DNA of 64,000 nt from Saccharibacillus sacchari DSM 19268 (GCF_000585395.1 NZ_KK073875.1:5671519-5735518), one strand, 5' to 3'; shown: positions 8,493-17,171, counted from the first letter of the stretch. Program-made: numbers and translations. Notes: a model not told the origin generated them from the sequence alone.

Positions 8493-10112
8493 ATGAATAT
8501 TGCCAAAAGGATGAAAGCCGCGTTGGCTGGAATATTGCTGGGTTCGTTTATCGGCGTGCCCGTTGCTTCTGCTGCTTCGGTCACTCCTAAAGCGGAGGAC
8601 TCTGCGGTTATTGCGGCCTGGACCCCCGAGCAAATCGATACGTATGCCGAAGCCGCGATGGAACGCCTGCATATTCCAGGCCTCGCTGTCGGTATCGTGC
8701 ATGACGGAGAGATTGCTTATATGCAAGGCTACGGCAGCGCGGGTCCAGGTGCTGGTCCCATGACGCCCCAGACGCCGCTGGTGATCGGATCGCTCACGAA
8801 ATCTTTTACGGCGCTTGCGATCATGCAATTGGTCGAAGCGGGCAAAGTCCAACTTGATGCACCCGTTACCGATTACCTTCCCGACTTCACTCTTGCGGAC
8901 GGCAATGCCTCCAACAAGATCACCGTAGCCGACCTGTTGCACCAAACGAGCGGCCTATCCACGTATGACGGCATTGCCTTTTTAGCACAGGGAGATACGA
9001 CGTTGATGCAGCATATCCGCAATCTGAAAAATGTCTCCCCCACAGAATCTGCCGGTGCGGTTTATCAGTATTCCAACTTGAACTACAATATCCTCGGCGC
9101 GATTGTCCAGCAAGTCTCGGGAGAAGCTTACGGGAACTATATGGATGAACAAATTTTGCAGCCGCTTGGCATGAGCAACAGCTTCGGATCGCCCGAACGG
9201 GCTAATGTCGCCTTATCCGAAAATTCCGATCTGCGTCCCCCTTCCGGCCATCAGCTGCTGTTCGGGCTCTCCGTGCCTACGCGATTGATGCAGCATTCGG
9301 CCACGACGCCGTCAGGCTATCTGGTCTCGAACGCCGAAGACATGTCCAAGTATCTGATGATGCAAATGAACGACGGCACGGCCGATAACGTGCGGCTGCT
9401 GTCTGCGGAAGGCATCCGGCGCATGCACGAACAAGGAGCGGACATGAGAGACGGCTCTTTTTACGGGATGGGCTGGATCAATAACGGCGACTATCTCTGG
9501 CATAACGGATCGACGGAAAATACGTATACCGAAATGCGCATTCACGACGACTACGGCATGTTCGTTCTGGCCAACAGCTCCGATCCGTTGATCGTCAGCT
9601 ACGCCGGAATTTTGCCCGGCATCGACGATATCGTGCACGGCCGGACCCCTTCGTTGGAAAGCCTGCCCGATTTTTTCAAGCTGTACGCGATCGCGGACGG
9701 CATCGTTGTCGCGGTGATTTTGCTGTTCTTGTTCTCGGTGCGCAGCTTGTTCCGTTGGCGCAAAGCATTCCGTCCCGTTGCCTGGAAAACCACGCTGAAT
9801 ATCGTTCTGCTGCTCGTTTGCAACGTCGCGTTCCCGCTGGCGATCCTGCATTTCGTTTCCGGACTCGCGCCGTGGAACATGGTCGTCACCTGGGCTCCCG
9901 GCATCGGTTGGGGACTGACGGTTCTGCCGTGGCTGCTTTTTGTTACCGGAGGCCTGAAGTTGATTCTGATGATTGCAGCCGCAATTGCGGCAAAAAGAAC
10001 CGAGCAAGCATCGAATACCTCCAAGCCAGCATTTGCGGAGACGAATACACAAGCGAGAAGTGCCTTTGTTTCCGGGAAGGAAAATTCGTTTAGCGGAGAA
10101 AATGCACATTAA
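8493..10112 (+). CDS. beta-lactamase-fold serine hydrolase with C-terminal membrane helices
   Basis: 539 aa from the ATG at 8493 behind GAAAGGATG; a TTG six codons upstream is less likely. A signal peptide (about residues 1-29, ending PVASAAS) is followed by a class C beta-lactamase/esterase domain: nucleophile motif SLTK in GSLTKSFTA near residue 102, YSN (YQYSNLNYN) as the YxN motif, and HNG near residue 337 in place of KTG. After about residue 385 three or four hydrophobic helices anchor the protein. The family contains D-Ala-D-Ala carboxypeptidase-like, esterase and FmtA/PbpX-like proteins; the substrate cannot be read from the sequence. The active domain should face outside. Confidence 0.9.
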   Translation: MNIAKRMKAALAGILLGSFIGVPVASAASVTPKAEDSAVIAAWTPEQIDTYAEAAMERLHIPGLAVGIVHDGEIAYMQGYGSAGPGAGPMTPQTPLVIGSLTKSFTALAIMQLVEAGKVQLDAPVTDYLPDFTLADGNASNKITVADLLHQTSGLSTYDGIAFLAQGDTTLMQHIRNLKNVSPTESAGAVYQYSNLNYNILGAIVQQVSGEAYGNYMDEQILQPLGMSNSFGSPERANVALSENSDLRPPSGHQLLFGLSVPTRLMQHSATTPSGYLVSNAEDMSKYLMMQMNDGTADNVRLLSAEGIRRMHEQGADMRDGSFYGMGWINNGDYLWHNGSTENTYTEMRIHDDYGMFVLANSSDPLIVSYAGILPGIDDIVHGRTPSLESLPDFFKLYAIADGIVVAVILLFLFSVRSLFRWRKAFRPVAWKTTLNIVLLLVCNVAFPLAILHFVSGLAPWNMVVTWAPGIGWGLTVLPWLLFVTGGLKLILMIAAAIAAKRTEQASNTSKPAFAETNTQARSAFVSGKENSFSGENAH

Positions 10113-10175
10113 AGGCGAACGACGCTTCATCCGCTGGATGATCTGCACCGCTGTTACGAAAAGCCCCCGCCTCAT

Positions 10176-10206
10176 ACAAAAGCGATCGAAATCCGATCGC
10201 TTTTGT
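10176..10206. terminator. intrinsic terminator after the serine hydrolase gene
   Basis: A perfect 13-bp stem, ACAAAAGCGATCG (10176-10188) with CGATCGCTTTTGT (10194-10206), and a five-base loop. A-run and T-run on the two sides allow use on either strand. Confidence 0.85.
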
Positions 10207-10233
10207 TCGTTTTCCAGACCTGTCATCTTTTTT

Positions 10234-10283
10234 TGAAAGCGTACGCTTTTCCCCTTGCCAACTATTGAAAACGGTGTTATTGT
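10234..10283 (+). promoter_or_regulatory. promoter of the licT-PTS operon with a CcpA cre-like site
   Basis: TTGCCA (10255-10260), a 17-base spacer and TATTGT (10278-10283) form a good sigma-A promoter, placing the transcript start at about 10290, the first base of the RAT. TGAAAGCGTACGCTTTT (10234-10250), with a perfect 14-bp palindrome core, fits a catabolite-responsive element directly upstream of the -35. Confidence 0.75.
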
Positions 10284-10289
10284 GGTTGT

Positions 10290-10316
10290 GGGATTGTTAC
10301 TGAAAAGGCAAAACCC
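10290..10316 (+). promoter_or_regulatory. RAT (ribonucleic antiterminator) 1, upstream of the antiterminator gene
   Basis: GGGATTGTTACTG (10290-10302) followed by GGCAAAACCC matches the LicT/SacY-class RAT consensus. It overlaps the 5' arm of the terminator stem at 10303-10353, so protein binding should prevent terminator formation. This implies autoregulation of the downstream antiterminator. Confidence 0.88.
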
Positions 10317-10355
10317 AAAACATGTGCCTAACGTGTTTTGGGTTTTGCCTTTTTA
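10303..10355 (+). terminator. RAT-controlled intrinsic terminator 1
   Basis: A perfect 20-bp stem: the strand 10303-10322 (AAAAGGCAAAACCCAAAACA) pairs with 10334-10353, with an 11-base loop and a terminal T-run. The 5' arm shares bases with the RAT. Confidence 0.9.
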
Positions 10356-10419
10356 TATACATTGTGCACAATGGTGTAATCCTTTACGAAGCAGCTTCGA
10401 TAAACAAGAGGTGAACGCA

Positions 10420-11250
10420 ATGCAAATTCTGAGGGTGCTCAACAACAACGTCATCACGTCGCTGGACGAGAACGGAACGGAAATCGTCGTGATGGGCCGA
10501 GGACTCGCCTTTCAAAAAAAGCCGGGAGATGAAGTCGAGACGGACAAGATCGAGAAGATCTTCCGTCCGGAAAGCAACGATTCATCCCGGAAGCTCAAGG
10601 AACTCTTGGAACAGATTCCGATGGAATACGTTCAGCTAACCGAGGATATCCGCAAGCTGGCAGCCCTTATGCTGGATAAGGAATTCGGGGACACGATCTA
10701 TCTCTCCCTGACGGACCATATTCACTTTGCGGTAGAGCGCCATCAGCGCGGACTCGATATCAAGAACGGTTTGCTTCTTGAGGTCAAGAGCCTGTACAAA
10801 GCCGAATATCAGGTCGGACGCTCCGCTCTTAATCTGATCAAAGACCGTCTGGGCGTCGAACTGCCGGACGACGAAGCCGGATTCATCGCGCTTCATCTGG
10901 TCAACGCGCAGCTCGGCGAAGAAATGCCCGTCCTGATGGACATCACCAAGATCATCCAGGATATTCTCGATCTTGTGCGCAAATATTTCGGGCTGAAGTA
11001 TAACGAAGATTCGATCAGCTACTATCGCTTCGTGACCCATCTGAAATTCTTCGCGCAGCGGCTGATCAGCGGCGACCATTCCGGCAATAACTACGACAGC
11101 CTATACGAAATCGTGAAGGAAAATTGTCCGGAAGCCTACCCTTGCACGGAGTTGATCGAGGCGTATATCGCCGAACATTACGATTACCGATTGAACAAGG
11201 AAGAAATGCTGTATCTCACGATTCATATCGACCGTATCGCCAAATCTTAA
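10420..11250 (+). CDS. licT: BglG/LicT-family transcriptional antiterminator
   Basis: 276 aa from the ATG at 10420 behind AAGAGGTGA; the frame extends upstream through the leader but that part is untranslated RAT/terminator sequence. Residues 1-55 are the RNA-binding CAT domain (MQILRVLNNNVITSLDENG, then MGRGLAFQKKPGD). PRD1 (about 70-170) contains HIHFAVERH and ALHLVNAQ; PRD2 (about 175-276) contains THLKFFAQR and TIHIDRI, with the expected PTS-phosphorylated histidines. Known members bind RAT RNA when the cognate sugar is present and PTS permease phosphorylation is relieved. Two RATs flank this gene, so it should control itself and the PTS permease. The symbol follows family and RAT type. 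Confidence 0.92.
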   Translation: MQILRVLNNNVITSLDENGTEIVVMGRGLAFQKKPGDEVETDKIEKIFRPESNDSSRKLKELLEQIPMEYVQLTEDIRKLAALMLDKEFGDTIYLSLTDHIHFAVERHQRGLDIKNGLLLEVKSLYKAEYQVGRSALNLIKDRLGVELPDDEAGFIALHLVNAQLGEEMPVLMDITKIIQDILDLVRKYFGLKYNEDSISYYRFVTHLKFFAQRLISGDHSGNNYDSLYEIVKENCPEAYPCTELIEAYIAEHYDYRLNKEEMLYLTIHIDRIAKS

Positions 11251-11258
11251 ACCAACCG

Positions 11259-11285
11259 GGATTGTTACTGCAAAGGCAAAACCCG
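11259..11285 (+). promoter_or_regulatory. RAT 2, upstream of the PTS permease gene
   Basis: GGGATTGTTACTGCAAAGG (11259-11277) then CAAAACCC repeats RAT 1 almost exactly. It overlaps the 5' arm of the following terminator. I see no promoter between licT and the permease, so read-through from the licT promoter must pass both switches. Confidence 0.86.
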
Positions 11286-11345
11286 GGTCGTCACCGATCG
11301 TCAGCCGGCTTTTTGCCGTACCTGCGTTGGGGCGCCCGGGTTTTT
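11278..11345 (+). terminator. RAT-controlled intrinsic terminator 2
   Basis: AAAACCCGGG (11278-11287) pairs with CCCGGGTTTT (11335-11344), followed by T-rich sequence. A smaller internal hairpin (CGGC...GCCG) fills the long loop. Confidence 0.75.
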
Positions 11346-11425
11346 CGTTTTGTCCGGGGTAACGCTGGCAGCGTCTACCCCGCCCCTGTACCATTCATTT
11401 TCCACATCAGAAAGGAAGGCTGAAC

Positions 11426-13366
11426 ATGAGCAAGCACGAGCAAACAGCCAAATCCGTCCTCGAAAAAATCGGCGGAGAATCCAACGTCAAAACAATGACC
11501 CACTGCATGACGCGCCTGCGTTTCGAACTGCGCGACAACGACAAAGCCGACCGCGCGGCACTGGAAAATACGCCGGGCGTTATGGGTACCAACATCGCAG
11601 GCACGCAGTTCCAGGTCATCATCGGCAACGATGTACCGAAAGTATACGAGCAAATCAACAAAATCGGCGCATTCGGCGGCGGCGGAGCCGCTCAAGACGA
11701 CGACGTGCCTAAAAAGAAAAGCAATCCGTTCTCGGCCTTGCTGGACATCATCTCCGGAATCTTCACGCCGCTGCTGCCCGCTCTTGCCGGCGCAGGTATG
11801 ATCAAAGCGCTGTTGTCCGTATCCGACGCGTTCGGATGGATGGCAGCCGACGGCAGCACGTACCAAATCCTGAAAGTAATCGGTGACGGTACATTCTTCT
11901 TCTTGCCGATCCTGATCGCGTTCAGCGCGGCGAAGAAGTTCGGCAGCAGTATGTTCTTAGCGGCTGCGATAGCCGGCGCCGTCCTTCACCCGGAACTGAC
12001 GGCCCTGTTCGGCAGCGGCGGAGATCTGAACTTCCTCGGATTACCCGTTACCGTCGTGACGTATTCATCGTCCGTTATTCCGATTCTGCTCGCAATCTGG
12101 GCATCTTCTTATGTCGAGAAATTCTTGGATAAAGTCATTCCGAGCGCACTGAAGTTACTGTTCGTTCCGATGCTTACCCTGCTGGTTATCGTACCGGCAA
12201 CCTTGATCGCTTTCGGTCCTGTCGGCAGCATCATCGGCGAAGGTCTGGCTGGCGGCATCACTTGGTTGCTTGATAACACGGGCATCTTCGGCGGTCTGGT
12301 TCTCGGTGGTACCATGTCGCTGATCATCATGACAGGTATGCACTGGGCACTCGTTCCAATCGCGATTCTCTCGCTGGCCGAACAAAATTTCGACTACATC
12401 TTGCCTATCATGTTCGCGGCCAACCTGGGTCAAGCAGGCGCTACATTCGGCGTATTCCTGCGCTCCCGCAACCCGCAATTCAAGGCTCTGTCGCTGTCGA
12501 CCAGCTTCTCGGCCATGATGGGTATCACGGAACCTGCGATGTACGGCGTTAACATGCGCCTGAAAAAACCTTTCGTTTCCGGCCTGATCGGCGGCGCGGC
12601 AGGCGGCGCGATCTACGGACTGTTCCACGTTAAGATTTATGTAATGGCAGGCGGCGCAGGTCTTCCGGGTATTCCGGCCATGATCGGTCCAACCTTCGTT
12701 TACGGCATGATCGGTATGGCTGTAGCCTTCGCCGTTGGTGCTGCCGTTACTTTCGTAATGGGCTTCAAAGATATAGCGGTCCCTGCATCCGAAACAGCCG
12801 CAGCAGCGGATGCTGTCGCTCCAGCTGCATCCGCAGAAGCTGCTCCTGTAGCAGCCGTAACGCCTGCAATCGTTGAAATTCGTAACACTGAACTGTCCAG
12901 CCCACTGACAGGTACGGTTAAAGCTCTGGCTGACGTGGACGACGCTACATTCGCCGGCGAATACATGGGCAAAGGTATTGCCGTTGTTCCTAGCGCAGGC
13001 GTCGTTACAGCTCCGGCTGACGGCATCGTGAACTCCCTGGCCGTAACCAAGCACGCCGTAGGCATGCAAACGGCAGACGGTACGGAACTTCTGATCCACA
13101 TCGGTCTGAACACCGTTCGTCTGAAAGGCCAACATTTCAACGTCCTCGTTGAAGAAGGACAAGCCGTAACCGCAGGTCAACCGCTGATTACCTTCAACAT
13201 GAACGCCATTCGCGCGGCAGGTTACGACCTGACCACGCCGATGATCGTGACCAACACGAAGGAATTCGAAGGCTTCACGGCACTGCACAGCAGCTCGATC
13301 GAAGCGGGTCAACCGCTTCTGAAGCTTGATGTCGCGACTCCGAAGCTTGAAGCGCTGGGCGACTGA
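11426..13366 (+). CDS. bglP: PTS beta-glucoside-type permease EIIBCA
   Basis: 646 aa, start preceded by AGAAAGGAAGG. Domain order is EIIB (1-85, phosphorylated Cys in THCMTRLRF near residue 27), EIIC with about ten membrane helices (105-460, including MGITEPAMYGV), an Ala/Pro linker, and EIIA (490-640, active His in LLIHIGLNTV). The B-C-A order and the LicT-type RAT indicate the beta-glucoside (BglP/BglF) branch; sucrose or trehalose specificity cannot be excluded. It takes up and phosphorylates the sugar at the membrane. No phospho-beta-glucosidase gene follows, so hydrolysis must be encoded elsewhere. Confidence 0.93.
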   Translation: MSKHEQTAKSVLEKIGGESNVKTMTHCMTRLRFELRDNDKADRAALENTPGVMGTNIAGTQFQVIIGNDVPKVYEQINKIGAFGGGGAAQDDDVPKKKSNPFSALLDIISGIFTPLLPALAGAGMIKALLSVSDAFGWMAADGSTYQILKVIGDGTFFFLPILIAFSAAKKFGSSMFLAAAIAGAVLHPELTALFGSGGDLNFLGLPVTVVTYSSSVIPILLAIWASSYVEKFLDKVIPSALKLLFVPMLTLLVIVPATLIAFGPVGSIIGEGLAGGITWLLDNTGIFGGLVLGGTMSLIIMTGMHWALVPIAILSLAEQNFDYILPIMFAANLGQAGATFGVFLRSRNPQFKALSLSTSFSAMMGITEPAMYGVNMRLKKPFVSGLIGGAAGGAIYGLFHVKIYVMAGGAGLPGIPAMIGPTFVYGMIGMAVAFAVGAAVTFVMGFKDIAVPASETAAAADAVAPAASAEAAPVAAVTPAIVEIRNTELSSPLTGTVKALADVDDATFAGEYMGKGIAVVPSAGVVTAPADGIVNSLAVTKHAVGMQTADGTELLIHIGLNTVRLKGQHFNVLVEEGQAVTAGQPLITFNMNAIRAAGYDLTTPMIVTNTKEFEGFTALHSSSIEAGQPLLKLDVATPKLEALGD

Positions 13367-13399
13367 TCTTGCACGGTAAGATGATTTGATTTTATTCAT

Positions 13400-13446
13400 A
13401 CTCCTGATTTTTCTCCCGAATCGCCGGGGAACAATCAGGAGTTTTT
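13400..13446 (+). terminator. intrinsic terminator of the PTS operon
   Basis: ACTCCTGATT (13400-13409) pairs with AATCAGGAGT (13433-13442), followed by TTTTATTT. Confidence 0.88.
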
Positions 13447-13523
13447 ATTTGTGCGGCTTTTTCCGATGCGGTTCGGACCGCATTGGACTGCATTAGGATT
13501 CCGTCCAGCCTGACTTTTGCGTC

Positions 13524-13715
13524 TAACGGATCGCATATCCTTTACAAGCCCGAATGAACGGCTTTTACGACTTTAACGGATTGTATATCCTTTAGCCGTT
13601 TTTTAGGGCTTTTTTTCCGTGCAAAACCCGCCTATTTTCATTCTAAGCGCTACCTGGTTCCGTTAGAATTTTCAAATCGCTTAAATTATGCGCTAAGCGT
13701 CGTCTCGATCCGTTA
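13524..13715. repeat. R4 four-unit phased repeat array, locus 1
   Basis: Four 22-base units of form TAACGGAT-N6-GACGCTTA (degenerate): starts 13524(+), 13574(+), 13644(-) and 13694(-), spacings 50, 70, 50. The plus units read TAACGGAT..., the minus units end in TCCGTTA. A second locus with the same geometry is at 23864-24056. This fills the gap between the PTS terminator and the next gene. Confidence 0.8.
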
Positions 13716-13839
13716 AAATTTTTCCGACGTGCTATCGGTTTCGCAAACCGAAATCCGTTTATCCAAAACTCCTTTCGTTCTGCATGCGTCTATTCAGGTG
13801 AAATGCAGCATACGGATCAACGGGAAGGAGTCCTCTGTC

Positions 13840-14316
13840 ATGAACGGAAATCTCGATCGTGTACGTCGCAAGGAAATAGCCGATCTGGATCGCACGGCCT
13901 TCAAACGAATCCTGCTCGCCGCAGCTTCTTACATCGGCGGAGTGTTGGCTGTTGGCTGGGTCTCAAGCGGGCAAGAGGAATTCGATTGGGCATTCGCATG
14001 GATGAGCGGCTTGATTCCTTTCGGATTTTTAGCACTGCCTTTATACCACGTCGTTTGGGCGATCTGTTCCAGAGTCATCTCCCGTCTGTTGAAAAGTATC
14101 GCGCTTGCCGCGGCATGCATGCTTATCGGCCTGCTTCCCGCATTCGCGTCTCTGAAGATTTGGGGAGATCCTTTTTCTTTGATTCCGGATGCAGTGATGG
14201 GACGGACTTACTTGATGCAATTCGCCGTCTCCGGCATGATTTTCGGAATCGGGGCCGCTCTATGGAACGACAACCATAACAAGAAGACGAAAAAAGACCG
14301 CTCTCCGCGCCCCTAA
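13840..14316 (+). CDS. hypothetical membrane protein, four predicted helices
   Basis: 158 aa from the ATG at 13840 behind GGGAAGGAG; a longer frame upstream overlaps repeat-derived sequence and lacks a binding site. Residues about 25-45, 55-75, 88-108 and 130-150 are hydrophobic. The C-terminus is a basic tail (NKKTKKDRSPRP) whose codons form the 5' arm of the terminator. I do not recognise the family, and there is no operon partner. Confidence 0.65.
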   Translation: MNGNLDRVRRKEIADLDRTAFKRILLAAASYIGGVLAVGWVSSGQEEFDWAFAWMSGLIPFGFLALPLYHVVWAICSRVISRLLKSIALAAACMLIGLLPAFASLKIWGDPFSLIPDAVMGRTYLMQFAVSGMIFGIGAALWNDNHNKKTKKDRSPRP

Positions 14317-14338
14317 GGGCAGCGGAAAGCGGTCTTTT
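14292..14338. terminator. bidirectional terminator between convergent genes
   Basis: AAAAGACCGCT-TCCGC (14292-14308) pairs with GCGGA-AGCGGTCTTTT (14322-14338), with A- and T-runs on both sides. It overlaps the last codons of the upstream gene. Confidence 0.85.
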
Positions 14339-14386
14339 CGGTTCGCGTTCACGATTTTCGTTCGCGCTGCCCGATCTTTTCTCGCC

Positions 14387-14860
14387 TTACTTGATCGAAT
14401 CGCCGACCCACAGCGTTTCGTTGGCTTTATCCCATTTGATGGATTCGCCTACGCCGCGGACGATGATGCCGACCGGAACGCGCAGCACGCCGCGTTTGAA
14501 CGTCGGCGAGCCTTGCAGCTTCACTTCTTTGCCGTTCACCCACGCGATGTTGCTGTCGGCCATCACTTTGACTACGTTGTCGCCGCGCGTGTACGTGTAC
14601 GTCTTGGTCTTTTGATCCCACGAGATCATCAAACCGTCGATGTCGAGCTGCTTGATGACGTCAGCCGTCGCATACAGCGTGCTCTTGATAAAGAACGGGT
14701 ACGCGCTTGGCGTTACCAGACCGTCGTTGCCGTAGATCATCGCGGCAGGTTCGGATGCCGGAGTCATCGTCGCTGCGGGAGTCGTGGCCGGAGCGGCTTG
14801 AGCGGCGGATGCGCCCAGAACGGCGGAGCCGAGCAGCGAAGCAATCAGGATTTTTTTCAT
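14387..14860 (-). CDS. secreted copper amine oxidase N-terminal-type domain protein
   Basis: 157 aa, ATG preceded by GAGGAGG. Signal peptide at residues 1-22 (MKKILIASLLGSAVLGASAAQA), an Ala/Pro/Thr-rich linker, then one module resembling the copper-amine-oxidase N-domain (stalk domain) common in Paenibacillus exported proteins: a WDQKTKTYTYTRGDNVVKV strand pair, VNGKEVKL and VGIIVRGVGESIKWD. There is no catalytic domain, so a structural or cell-surface role is likely. Monocistronic. Confidence 0.75.
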   Translation of the reverse strand: MKKILIASLLGSAVLGASAAQAAPATTPAATMTPASEPAAMIYGNDGLVTPSAYPFFIKSTLYATADVIKQLDIDGLMISWDQKTKTYTYTRGDNVVKVMADSNIAWVNGKEVKLQGSPTFKRGVLRVPVGIIVRGVGESIKWDKANETLWVGDSIK

Positions 14861-15068
14861 GGGAAAAGTCCTCCTCTATAAATGCGATTATTAAGATGCG
14901 GTGGAAAAACACCCTACCCTTATATATAAACCTTTCCTCGCATGATTTAGTTGCAGTTCTGACACTACACGGGAAAATTTTTGTAAGCAGAGGGCTGAGC
15001 GGCTCGGCATGAAGCGCCTTTTTTGGATCGCGACCGCAAATTATCCTTGATTTTGCGGCTCAAGTCGG

Positions 15069-16139
15069 TCAAACCGTAAAATTGCGCACGTCGATGCCGG
15101 CTTCATTCGATACAGGGATCAGCTGCCCTGCCGTCGTCCATCTCACCGCGTGCCGCTTCTCGCCGTAACCGTCCAGCAGCAGCCGAACCGCCGACCTGCA
15201 CATTCGTTTTTTGTCCGCGCGAATCGTGACGTACAGGCCGGAATCCGGGGCGCAGGCCTGCTCCAATCCGTCGAATCCGGCCACCTTAATCTGCTCCGGT
15301 ACCGATATGCCGATCGCGCGCAGTCTTCGGATCAGCAGCAGAGCGATCCGATCGTTGCCGCAGAAAAAGGCGGTCGGCAGCGCATCCGTCGCGACGAGCC
15401 TTGCCAAAAAGGCACCGATTTGCTGTTCGTTTTTCACCTCGTCAAAATCATCGGCCTCCAACAGAGTGATTCGCTCCTCGATCGGCAGCCCCGCTTCACG
15501 CATCGCCCGCCAATACCCGAACCACCGCTCTTCATGGCTCGTCGTCAGATTGGCCGGACCGATAAACCCGATCTTCCGATGCCCGCGTTCGATCAACAGC
15601 CGCACCACCGATTCGGCGCCCTCCGTGTTGGCCGAAACGGCAGCGGCGCAGTTCATGTCCCGATAATACGAATCCAGCATGACCAGCGGCACGCCCGTTT
15701 CCCAAACCATATGCGCATACGGCTTGGCGATGATCCCGAACAAAATGATTCCGATATGCTCCAGCTCTCCGTATAAGCTCGGAAGTTCCAGGCGTTCTTC
15801 CATTCGGCGGTCAATCCGAACGATTACCGCGCTGCAGCCGTGCGCACGAACCGTTTCCTCCAGAATCCACAGCATATCATGGAAAAAACGAAAATGTTCG
15901 CTATCCTCATGGCTGACGACCCGTTCCGGCACGAGCAGTAAAATGTTCCGGCTCGACGCTTCCGGCTTGGCCGCGGCACCCGGAGGAACGTACCCCATCT
16001 CCTCCGCTTTATGTCGGACGATCAACCGCACTTGCTCGCTGACGCCGCTTTTTCCCGACAAAGCCAACGATACCGCATTTTTCGAAATCCCCAGCTGATC
16101 CGCGATATCCTGCATGGACACTTTTTTCGGTCTGGCCAT
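15069..16139 (-). CDS. LacI family transcriptional regulator
   Basis: 356 aa, ATG preceded by AAGGAGG. The DNA-binding domain is typical (residues 1-55: SMQDIADQLGISKNAVSLALSGKSGVSE), followed by a periplasmic-binding-protein-like sensor domain to about residue 345. It is divergent from the ROK kinase gene, with 129 bases between them, and probably represses the kinase/manA unit; the effector would then be a hexose or derivative. The sensor domain does not reveal the ligand. Confidence 0.92.
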   Translation of the reverse strand: MARPKKVSMQDIADQLGISKNAVSLALSGKSGVSEQVRLIVRHKAEEMGYVPPGAAAKPEASSRNILLLVPERVVSHEDSEHFRFFHDMLWILEETVRAHGCSAVIVRIDRRMEERLELPSLYGELEHIGIILFGIIAKPYAHMVWETGVPLVMLDSYYRDMNCAAAVSANTEGAESVVRLLIERGHRKIGFIGPANLTTSHEERWFGYWRAMREAGLPIEERITLLEADDFDEVKNEQQIGAFLARLVATDALPTAFFCGNDRIALLLIRRLRAIGISVPEQIKVAGFDGLEQACAPDSGLYVTIRADKKRMCRSAVRLLLDGYGEKRHAVRWTTAGQLIPVSNEAGIDVRNFTV

Positions 16140-16155
16140 CCTTTTCCTCCTTGAA

Positions 16156-16254
16156 TGAAAACGCTATTCGCCCGCGCTGAATTATGCTATGCTGGTTCCA
16201 TGTTACTTTACAGAAATTAATTTCGTCAAGTTTTGTCAAGTTAAAGCGTATAAT
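16156..16254 (+). promoter_or_regulatory. divergent control region of the LacI and ROK kinase genes
   Basis: TATAAT at 16249-16254 is a perfect -10 ending 14 bases before the ROK start codon. The -35 zone is weak and occupied by a direct repeat (GTCAAGTTTT then GTCAAGTTAA, 16225-16244). TGAAAACGCTATTC at 16156-16169, close to the lacI start, is cre/LacI-operator-like. A weak -35 with nearby repeats suits regulated transcription. Confidence 0.5.
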
Positions 16255-16268
16255 CGAGGAGGACTATC

Positions 16269-17171
16269 ATGATCGCTATCGGAATCGACATCGGCGGTAC
16301 CAAGATCGCTATCGGACTCGTAGACGAGACCGGAACCGTTCTGGCGCAGCAATCGTTGAAAACAGACCCTGCCAAAACCCCTTCGCAGCTGATCGAGGAA
16401 ACCGCTCAGGCCGTTAACGGCCTGTTGGAGCAGCAGAACATTGCTCCGGCAGACGTCAAAGGCATCGGCGTCGGTGCACCGGGACCGCTCGACGCCAAAA
16501 ACGGACGTCTGGACAGCCCGCCCAACCTGCCTTCCTGGCACGGCTTCGGCGTCGTCGACGAGCTTCGCAAACACTTCGGCGCATGGCCGATCCATTTTCA
16601 GAATGATGCGACGGCAGCGACTTTGGCCGAAAAATGGCTGGGCGCGGCGCAAGAAGCGGACAACTTTATTTTCATCACCGTGAGCACGGGAATCGGCGCC
16701 GGCATCTACATGCACGGGCGACTGATTACGGGCGCATCCGGCAACGCGGGCGACGTCGGCTTCATCATGGTCGAGCCGGGCGCGGCGGGAACCGAAGGGT
16801 ATTGGGAGCAGATCGCTTCCGGCACGGCAATCGCGCGCCAGGCTTCCGAGCTGCTGGGACGTCCGGTCGGCACGAAAGAAGCGTTCGACCTGGCCGCGGA
16901 CGGCGATGCCCAAATGCGCGAACTGATCGATGTCACCTACAAGCGTCTCGGCATGGGCTGCGTTTCGCTGATCAACACGCTCGATCCCGAGCTGCTCGTG
17001 ATCGGCGGCGGCGTATCGCAGATCGGCGAGCCGTTGTTCGACGCGATTCGCGGCTACGTCTCGCAGCACGCGCTCAGCCCGTCAGGCCGCCGCACGGCGA
17101 TCGTTCCGGCAGCGTTGAGCCAAAATGCCGGATTGATCGGCGCGGCGTCGTTGGTGCATCAGGCGTACTGA
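16269..17171 (+). CDS. ROK family sugar kinase lacking the usual zinc motif
   Basis: 300 aa. Phosphate-binding motif GIDIGGTKIAIG at residues 5-16 and catalytic FQNDATAAT near 102 are present, as is the second phosphate loop VSTGIGAGIY. Most ROK proteins carry ExGH and a CxCGxxGCxE zinc site after it; here the region reads NAGDVGFIMVEPGAAGTEGYWEQ with no Cys or His. It is therefore a zinc-free variant, and glucose/fructose specificity should not be assumed. Manganese-free inference aside, an ATP-dependent sugar kinase is likely. Its position before manA, interrupted only by an AT-rich gene, suggests mannose or fructose metabolism. Confidence 0.87.
   Translation: MIAIGIDIGGTKIAIGLVDETGTVLAQQSLKTDPAKTPSQLIEETAQAVNGLLEQQNIAPADVKGIGVGAPGPLDAKNGRLDSPPNLPSWHGFGVVDELRKHFGAWPIHFQNDATAATLAEKWLGAAQEADNFIFITVSTGIGAGIYMHGRLITGASGNAGDVGFIMVEPGAAGTEGYWEQIASGTAIARQASELLGRPVGTKEAFDLAADGDAQMRELIDVTYKRLGMGCVSLINTLDPELLVIGGGVSQIGEPLFDAIRGYVSQHALSPSGRRTAIVPAALSQNAGLIGAASLVHQAY

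Noticed and set aside
9312-10226. 304-residue minus-strand open frame
   Set aside because: Antisense to the serine hydrolase gene and its terminator; Gln/Arg-rich shadow without a start signal.
12155-13399. 414-residue minus-strand open frame
   Set aside because: Antisense to the PTS permease, with a composition typical of a codon-biased shadow.
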